A stretch of 64,000 nt of DNA, taken from Larkinella humicola (lineage in GTDB: Bacteria; Bacteroidota; Bacteroidia; Cytophagales; Spirosomataceae). The stretch is from assembly GCF_008727875.1 (NCBI RefSeq), contig NZ_VTWS01000002.1, positions 988,865-1,052,864 on the forward strand. The letters are read 5' to 3'. A program made the translations under genes and the position numbers. The notes beneath the pieces are model-generated. The model saw nothing but the letters and a program-made list of their open reading frames with translations. It was not told where the DNA came from and made no database searches. This document shows positions 59,126-64,000 of the stretch, piece by piece (position 1 is the stretch's first letter; the number at the start of each line of letters is the position of its first letter).

Positions 59126-60361
59126 TCAGACCGCAGCTTTGGCGAGTTCTTCTTTCAGGCGGGTCGCAACGATTTTCTCCTGACCGGGTTTCAACATCCA
59201 GGTGGTCAGGCTAATACCACCCTGTTCGCCCACGATTTCAATGGACGGATCGCCGTTGCGCAAAGCTTCCTGCAAGGCTTTGGGGGTCAGGTTGATCTTG
59301 GCTGGTTCCCACTTGATCCGCAGCGTCGGCGTGTGATTGCCGAGTTCGGGCCGAAAGGTTTCGGTCGTTACGCCATTGACTTTTTTCACGGCATCGGCAA
59401 TGTGGGCGACGCGGTCTTCCCACATTTTCCACTCTTTCTGCTGATCCTGACCCACGAATTTCTCCAGGGCGACATACATGCCCAGGATCTCCTCCTTGTT
59501 CACTTTCATGCCGCGTCCGATGGTCGAACCCCGGGGTGGCATGCTCAGTCGGGCGGCCGCAATAAGGTGTTTTTTGCCCATCAAAATACCGGCACTTTGC
59601 GGGCCGCGCATGGCTTTTCCGCCCGACACACACACCAGATCGAAGCCCATTTCGTGGAATTTCCACAGGTTTTCGACCGGCGGCACATCGGCGGCAATGT
59701 CGATCATGGTCGGAATGTTGTGTTTTTTGGCCAGATTCACCCACTCCTGGTGCATGATTTTGCCCTGATCCGACTGGATGTGCAGAAACCACATCAGAGC
59801 GGTTTTTTCGTTAATCGCCTTTTCAACTTCTTCGGGCGTTTCGACAAAAACCATCTTGCAGCCGGTATTGGTCAAGGCGTGCGAATAGCCGACGTTGTGA
59901 CCCTTCTGAACGATCACTTCGGATTTCATGCCGGTGCCTTCCAGTTGCGGCAGGGCTTCCACTTTTTTCTGGTCCATGCCGGTCAGCACGCCCGCCAGAC
60001 CGAGCGTCATGGCCGAGAAACAACCCGCCGTTACGACCGCCGATTCGGCGTGGACAATGGCCGCAATTTTTTCCCCGACTTTGGTTTGCACATCGTCGAG
60101 CATCATAAATTCTTTGGAAGCCGCCTGAATGGTTTCCATGACTTCATCCTGCATCAGCGAGCCCGTCATGGCCGTATAGGTTCCGGCGGCATTGATGAAT
60201 GTTCTGATACCCAGTTCTTTCACCAGATTACGGGGAGCGAGCGCCGTGGCGGCCACAGCCGATGACAAGGGGGCGGCACTTCCAAGAATACCGCCTAAAA
60301 GCGGCATGGCCGACAGTCGTTTGAGGATGGTTCTTCTACTGATCATGGGATGGGTTGGCAA
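59126..60361 (-). CDS. Tat-exported SelA/DgaE-like PLP enzyme, copy 2
   Basis: A 411-residue PLP enzyme, paralogue of 52601-53818. PLP Lys249 lies in VCVSGGKAMRGPQSAG and the Asp partner in MIDIAADVPP. The Tat signal SRRTILKRLSAMPLLGG starts near residue 8 and is followed by an Ala/Ser-rich cleavage region; starting at Met6 (60346) is equally possible. It is flanked by RidA upstream (57 bp) and deacetylase copy 2 downstream (27 bp), all in the same direction. Family chemistry is beta-elimination/deamination (ammonia lyase); the exact substrate is unknown. Confidence 0.87.
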   Translation of the reverse strand: MPTHPMISRRTILKRLSAMPLLGGILGSAAPLSSAVAATALAPRNLVKELGIRTFINAAGTYTAMTGSLMQDEVMETIQAASKEFMMLDDVQTKVGEKIAAIVHAESAVVTAGCFSAMTLGLAGVLTGMDQKKVEALPQLEGTGMKSEVIVQKGHNVGYSHALTNTGCKMVFVETPEEVEKAINEKTALMWFLHIQSDQGKIMHQEWVNLAKKHNIPTMIDIAADVPPVENLWKFHEMGFDLVCVSGGKAMRGPQSAGILMGKKHLIAAARLSMPPRGSTIGRGMKVNKEEILGMYVALEKFVGQDQQKEWKMWEDRVAHIADAVKKVNGVTTETFRPELGNHTPTLRIKWEPAKINLTPKALQEALRNGDPSIEIVGEQGGISLTTWMLKPGQEKIVATRLKEELAKAAV

Positions 60362-60418
60362 AAAAAGTGGGGAAACGGCCTACCGCCCCCGCCGACTGGA
60401 GAGAGCGGTAGGCGCCAA

Positions 60419-60880
60419 TTAAATGTAAGCGATGCAGTCCATTTCGACGAGCGAAGCGCCGGGAACACCGCCGTACGTCGCCACCGTAGTCCGTACCGGC
60501 GGCTTGCTGCCAAACCGGCCTTTGTAGACGTCACTCATGGCCTTCCAGTCGTTCAGATCGTGCAGATACACATTCACTTTCAACACTTTCTCCATCGACG
60601 AACCGGCCTTGATCAGTTCTCTTTCCAATTCTTTCAGTACCTCGTCGGTATGCACTTTAATATCTCCTTCTTTGTGGTAGCCTTTCCCCGCCACAAAAAC
60701 CAGATTGCCAAACTTAGTAGAACCTGAAAATAGCGGTATATCCTGTTCGGTAACCACGTTGAAAACTTCCTTTTCGGGAGCGGCTTCGGCTTTAGCCGCG
60801 GTGGTAGCGACACCCAGGCCAGTGACACCGGCAATGGAGGCAAAGAGTCGTTTTAAGATGGATCGGCGTTGTGGTTTCAT
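60419..60880 (-). CDS. Tat-exported RidA/YjgF-family protein
   Basis: RidA proteins hydrolyse reactive enamines/imines released by PLP-dependent lyases. The 153-residue protein has the family core (about 40-153; FSGSTKFGNLVFVAGKGY, SSMEKVLKVNVYLHDLNDW, RTTVATYGGVPGASLVEMDC). The usual YRCxxR arginine position is not obvious and needs alignment. The N-terminus is a Tat signal, MKPQRRSILKRLF, then a hydrophobic stretch and Ala-rich cleavage region; the ATG at 60880 fits it exactly, while a longer frame would add a spurious hydrophobic leader. It is first in the operon before PLP copy 2, suggesting that it clears that enzyme's product. RidA proteins are normally cytoplasmic. Confidence 0.87.
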   Translation of the reverse strand: MKPQRRSILKRLFASIAGVTGLGVATTAAKAEAAPEKEVFNVVTEQDIPLFSGSTKFGNLVFVAGKGYHKEGDIKVHTDEVLKELERELIKAGSSMEKVLKVNVYLHDLNDWKAMSDVYKGRFGSKPPVRTTVATYGGVPGASLVEMDCIAYI

Positions 60881-60983
60881 TAGAAAATTGAAGAATAGAT
60901 TAATGAATACTAAAAAATTTAAGTAAATCAACCAATTTTTTCCCTATCGTGCCAGTGTTTGACCGAAAATGTATCAGCCATTT

Positions 60984-62114
60984 TCAGAGCGATTCACACC
61001 CCTTGCTGTTGATGATAATATGGGCGTCCAGTTGTTCGTAGCGGGCGTTGATCGTGTTACAAATTAAGTCCAGCTTTTCGAAGAGCGGTTCGTCTTCCAG
61101 CGAAGCCGTCAGGTAACACGATTTCATGATTTCTTCGTCAAACACAATGCGGATGCCATACGCTTTTTCGAGGGTGGCAAACACTTCGGCAATGGGGGTT
61201 CGTCTGAAACTAAACGGCTGCTTCTGAACCGGTTTTTCCAGCAAAGCCGGTTCGGCCACCAGGCTCTTGACAATCCGGGTGTCGGTTGGCGTAAAGACGA
61301 TCTGCTGGTTGGGCGTCAGGACGATTCCACCCAATTTATAATCTTCTTTCTGCTGGGTTACCGTAGCCTGATTGCCGGCAAAAACGGATACTTTTCCGGT
61401 TTTAACCACCACTTTAACCTGCTTGTTATCTTCGAAGGTCTGCACCGTAAAACTCGTCCCCAGCACTTTCGTGACCAGCCCATTGGCGTAGACATAAAAC
61501 GGTTTGTTCGGGTCTTTATGAACCTGAAAAAAAGCCTCCCCAACGAGGTAAACCTCGCGGGTCGTTCCGGGAAACGGATCGGGATAACTCACCCGGCTTT
61601 TCGGTTTTAATACGAGGGTACTTCCATCCGGCAACTGAACCTGACGTGATGCGTTGGTCGTGTTGACGACTTCCCGAAGCGGATTCGACACCTGCGCCAC
61701 CAGTTCGTCGTAGGTAACGTTACCACTTTTCGGTTCCGTCGGGCGGATTCCATACTGCCAGAACAGGCCCAGCATGAGAACGATACTGGCCGCCATGCCA
61801 TACCGCACCCACTCCGAGCGGTACCAGCGAACCGACGGTTTTTCGTGGCTATCGATGGCTTGACTCAGCCGCTGGATTTCGTTCTGTACTTCCCGGTCCG
61901 AAACCGTTGCCCGCTCGCCCGGAAACCGGGTATAGACGTCATTCAGGGTACTCAACAACTGGTAAGCCTTATCGACAAGCTCCTCTTTATCAGGATTTTG
62001 AACCAACCATTCTTTCCAAAAATCACGATCGGCAGGATCGTCCAGCAATTTCCAACGTTGAAAAGACGGATCAATAGCTAATTCTTCAGGCTCGAAATTC
62101 CGATAATCTTGCAT
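60984..62114 (-). CDS. FecR-family anti-sigma factor
   Basis: A 376-residue inner-membrane regulator. The N-terminal cytoplasmic part (1-103) binds a sigma factor, a single membrane helix lies at about 104-121 (YGMAASIVLMLGLFWQYG), then come the FecR domain (about 175-275; LPDGSTLVLKPKSRVSYPD, FYVYANGLVTKVLGTSFTV) and a DUF4974 domain (about 300-370). The ATG at 62114 fits the family start; the longer frame is unlikely. Such proteins normally pair with an ECF sigma factor and regulate a SusC-type receptor; neither is adjacent. It lies upstream of the RidA operon in the same orientation with a 103-bp gap and could affect it (inference). Confidence 0.9.
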   Translation of the reverse strand: MQDYRNFEPEELAIDPSFQRWKLLDDPADRDFWKEWLVQNPDKEELVDKAYQLLSTLNDVYTRFPGERATVSDREVQNEIQRLSQAIDSHEKPSVRWYRSEWVRYGMAASIVLMLGLFWQYGIRPTEPKSGNVTYDELVAQVSNPLREVVNTTNASRQVQLPDGSTLVLKPKSRVSYPDPFPGTTREVYLVGEAFFQVHKDPNKPFYVYANGLVTKVLGTSFTVQTFEDNKQVKVVVKTGKVSVFAGNQATVTQQKEDYKLGGIVLTPNQQIVFTPTDTRIVKSLVAEPALLEKPVQKQPFSFRRTPIAEVFATLEKAYGIRIVFDEEIMKSCYLTASLEDEPLFEKLDLICNTINARYEQLDAHIIINSKGCESL

Positions 62115-62293
62115 ACAAAACAGTAATACTTTGCTATTTGTATGTAAAGATGCAAGTGTGTACGGCCAATACTCCTTTTTTCGGAATAAAATTTCGAACT
62201 GCATTTTCCCCCGTTTTTGTTTCGTCCAACCCGCGAATGCGTGTACATTTGACGGTGGGCGTTGGGACGTGATGAAAGTTCACGAACACTATT

Positions 62294-62383
62294 GGATGGG
62301 AACACGGATAGAGCGGATTTATACAGATTCGAATTAAAATCCGTTTTTAATCCGTTCAATCCGCCTGATCCGTGTTCCCATCC
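62294..62383. repeat. GGATGGGAACACGGAT inverted repeat in the leader of the acyltransferase gene
   Basis: Perfect 16-bp arms (62294-62309 and 62368-62383) enclose further imperfect GCGGATT/AATCCGC pairing. It ends 9 bp before the start codon at 62393, so it lies in the leader and could affect translation. Confidence 0.75.
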
Positions 62384-62392
62384 GTAATAACC

Positions 62393-63616
62393 ATGAACAA
62401 AACCGCAACCCTTTCTTCGCAAACCACCCAAACCGTTCTGAATCCGGCGCGGGTCGGAGCCATCGATATTCTGCGCGCGCTGACGATGGTGCTCATGATT
62501 TTCGTCAATGACCTCTGGTCGTTAACCGGCATTCCGGCCTGGCTCGAACACGTGCCGCCCGGCGCCGACGGCATCGGACTGGCCGACGTCGTTTTCCCGG
62601 CTTTTCTGTTCATTGTCGGCATGTCGCTCCCCTTCGCGATCGATAACCGGCGAAAAAAAGGCGACACGGATCTTCAACTCGTCGGGCACGTTCTGCTGCG
62701 GTCGGTGGCACTCTTGACGATGGGTGTTTTTCTGGTCAACGGCGAATCCATCAACGAAACCGCAACGGGCCTGCCCCGGCTTTTGTGGAATGTGTTGTGC
62801 TGTACGTCGTTTATTCTGGTGTGGAATTCATACCCAAAATCAGCTCCGAAGTGGCTCAGTACAGGCTTGAAAACCGTCGGTTTGCTGATCCTGCTGGTCT
62901 TGGCCGTCCTGTATCGGGGTGGTGATGCCGAAAAAATCACCCGTTTTGAGCCGCATTGGTGGGGTATTCTGGGGCTGATCGGCTGGTCGTATCTGGCGGC
63001 TGCGCTCGTCACGGTGTTTGCCCGAAACCGGTTTTTCGTACTCCTGGCAGCCTGGTGCGGTTTTGCATTGCTGAGTATGCTGTCGCTGGCAGATCGCTTG
63101 CCCAGCGCCATCGACTTCATTCCGGCGGCCATTCGGGGCGGCACGCTGGCGGGTCTGAGCATGGGCGGGGTGGTGATCGCGACCTTGTTTCAGTATTACC
63201 GCAAACAGGATGACAACCGGCGGATGACTCTTGTTTTTCTGGGAACGGCGGTTTTGCTAACCGGCCTGTCCGTCATCACCCGGCCCTACTGGGGCCTGTC
63301 GAAGCTGGATGCCACGCCGGCCTGGCTGTTTCTGTGCAGTGCTTTTACGATTCTGGCGTTCACGGCCATTTACTGGATTGCCGACGTAAAAGGAAAAAGC
63401 CAATGGTTCCAGTTTATCAAACCCGCCGGAACGGACACGCTGCTCTGCTACCTGATTCCGTATTTTGCCTACGCCACCACGGCTTTCCTGGGAATCCGCC
63501 TGCCGGACGTTTTGCTAACCGGCGGCATCGGCCTGTTGAAATCCTTCCTGTTTGCGCTGCTGTCTGTCTGGATTACCCGAATGCTGGGCAAAGCGGGCGT
63601 CCGGCTGAAACTATAG
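62393..63616 (+). CDS. DUF5009/HGSNAT-like membrane acyltransferase
   Basis: A 407-residue polytopic membrane protein (about 10 helices). It matches the heparan-alpha-glucosaminide N-acetyltransferase/NagX/DUF5009 superfamily: the start GAIDILRALTMVLMIFVNDL is followed by GIGLADVVFPAFLFIVGMS and a later block KPAGTDTLLCYLIPYFAYA. Members move acetyl or acyl groups from cytoplasmic acetyl-CoA onto sugars across the membrane. The ATG at 62393 is used; a start seven codons earlier lies in the palindromic leader. It may act on envelope or scavenged amino sugars, which is interesting beside the exported deacetylases. Confidence 0.82.
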   Translation: MNKTATLSSQTTQTVLNPARVGAIDILRALTMVLMIFVNDLWSLTGIPAWLEHVPPGADGIGLADVVFPAFLFIVGMSLPFAIDNRRKKGDTDLQLVGHVLLRSVALLTMGVFLVNGESINETATGLPRLLWNVLCCTSFILVWNSYPKSAPKWLSTGLKTVGLLILLVLAVLYRGGDAEKITRFEPHWWGILGLIGWSYLAAALVTVFARNRFFVLLAAWCGFALLSMLSLADRLPSAIDFIPAAIRGGTLAGLSMGGVVIATLFQYYRKQDDNRRMTLVFLGTAVLLTGLSVITRPYWGLSKLDATPAWLFLCSAFTILAFTAIYWIADVKGKSQWFQFIKPAGTDTLLCYLIPYFAYATTAFLGIRLPDVLLTGGIGLLKSFLFALLSVWITRMLGKAGVRLKL

Positions 63617-63630
63617 ACTCCTACACCCGC

Positions 63631-63804
63631 ACAACCCTGCAAGGGTTGACTCTGGATAACCCGGATGCAATCCGGGGCACCTGCCCGACCTCCCAGACGC
63701 CTGATCCCGCCAGACACCCGATCCGACCAACCCCAAATTGCATCCGGGATTATCCACACTCAAGTCCTGCGGACTTGGCATAGGAGATATTTTTGAGCGT
63801 CAAT
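63631..63804. repeat. Tandem palindromic repeat, unit 1
   Basis: A 174-bp unit with internal dyad symmetry (outer CTGCAAGGGTTGA pairs imperfectly with CAAGTCCTGCGG; inner GGATGCAATCCGGGG pairs with its near complement). It starts 14 bp after the acyltransferase stop codon. The 384-bp end of the window contains no gene, only this unit, a 20-bp linker and unit 2. Confidence 0.85.
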
Positions 63805-63824
63805 GCTTACTACGCCGAGACGCT

Positions 63825-64000
63825 ACAACCCTGCAAGGGTTGACTCTGGATAACCCCGGATGCAATCCGGGGCACCCAGCCCGACCTCCCAGACACCCGA
63901 TCCCGCTAGACACCTGATCCGACCAACCCCGGATTGCATCCGGGGTTATCCACACTCAAGTCCTGCGGACTTGGCATAGGAGATATTTTTGAGCGTCAAT
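63825..64000. repeat. Tandem palindromic repeat, unit 2 (runs off window end)
   Basis: A direct repeat of unit 1 after the 20-bp linker at 63805-63824. In this copy the inner arms GATAACCCCGGATGCAATCC and GGATTGCATCCGGGGTTATC are exact complements, so its stem is more perfect than that of unit 1. The period is about 194 bp; further units may lie beyond the window. Confidence 0.85.

Noticed and set aside
63631..64000. Tandem repeat considered as an IS element or CRISPR array.
   Set aside because: The unit is about 194 bp with internal dyads and no reading frame or transposase. Spacer-like variation between units is absent apart from scattered substitutions.
1..64000. Search for tRNA, rRNA and well-known riboswitches.
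   Set aside because: No cloverleaf-like sequence, rRNA segment or riboswitch consensus was recognised by eye on either strand; a covariance-model search would be the decisive test.

Overview
The window looks like chromosomal DNA of a free-living Bacteroidota, most plausibly order Cytophagales near Spirosoma or Larkinella (genus level is inference). Supporting signs are Bacteroidota-type -7 promoter motifs (TAnnTTTG) ahead of several genes, few Shine-Dalgarno sequences, a FecR anti-sigma factor, ThuA/sugar-dehydrogenase/cytochrome c fusions, PVC-type heme proteins, and many secreted or lipid-anchored periplasmic proteins. I saw no rRNA, tRNA, CRISPR array, transposase or prophage module.

Layout. 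1-5.4 kb: the start of a propeller-type sensor, a membrane protein, a beta-carbonic anhydrase, an arylamine N-acetyltransferase, an AlkZ/YcaQ-like glycosylase and a methyltransferase. 5.6-14.3 kb: an OmpR-type two-component system divergent from a TolC-RND pump-adaptor-lipoprotein operon. 14.4-18.4 kb: a VOC enzyme and a 1149-residue ThuA/dehydrogenase/PKD/cytochrome c/CBM protein. 18.6-25.3 kb: an ECF sigma factor, a second two-component system, a TetR/epimerase operon, an LLM oxidoreductase and a 2OG-Fe(II) oxygenase. 25.4-36 kb: a PVC-type heme dehydrogenase and a group of secreted hydrolases (sialate-type acetylesterase, CE15 esterase, TIM-barrel glycosidase, alpha/beta hydrolase). 36-49 kb: a GH19 lysozyme-like enzyme, Na+/H+ antiporter, quinone reductase with divergent LysR, DUF389 and ClC membrane proteins, a TPR protein, a thioredoxin-fold protein without its redox cysteines, and a PAS kinase with a receiver-CRP fusion regulator.

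48.7-62.1 kb is the most unusual part: a long minus-strand run of exported enzymes. Reading in transcription order: FecR, a Tat-exported RidA, a Tat-exported SelA/DgaE-like PLP enzyme, a secreted dihydroorotase-like deacetylase, a dehydrogenase-cytochrome c fusion, then a free cytochrome c, a second dehydrogenase, a second Tat-exported PLP enzyme, a second deacetylase, an SBF-family transporter and an SMP-30 lactonase-like protein. This reads as a periplasmic pathway in which an N-acylated amino acid or amino sugar acid is deacylated, deaminated by a PLP lyase, cleared of reactive enamine/imine by RidA, and oxidised into a cytochrome c chain. The chemistry is inferred from the families; the genes, their export signals and the duplication of the deacetylase/PLP pair are visible in the sequence.

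The intergenic spaces hold several unrelated families of palindromic repeats (arms up to 42 bp), many placed within a few bases of a stop codon. One family has two copies in which the hairpin core is inverted relative to its flanks and carries a paired substitution. The window ends inside a tandem, internally palindromic repeat of about 194 bp.
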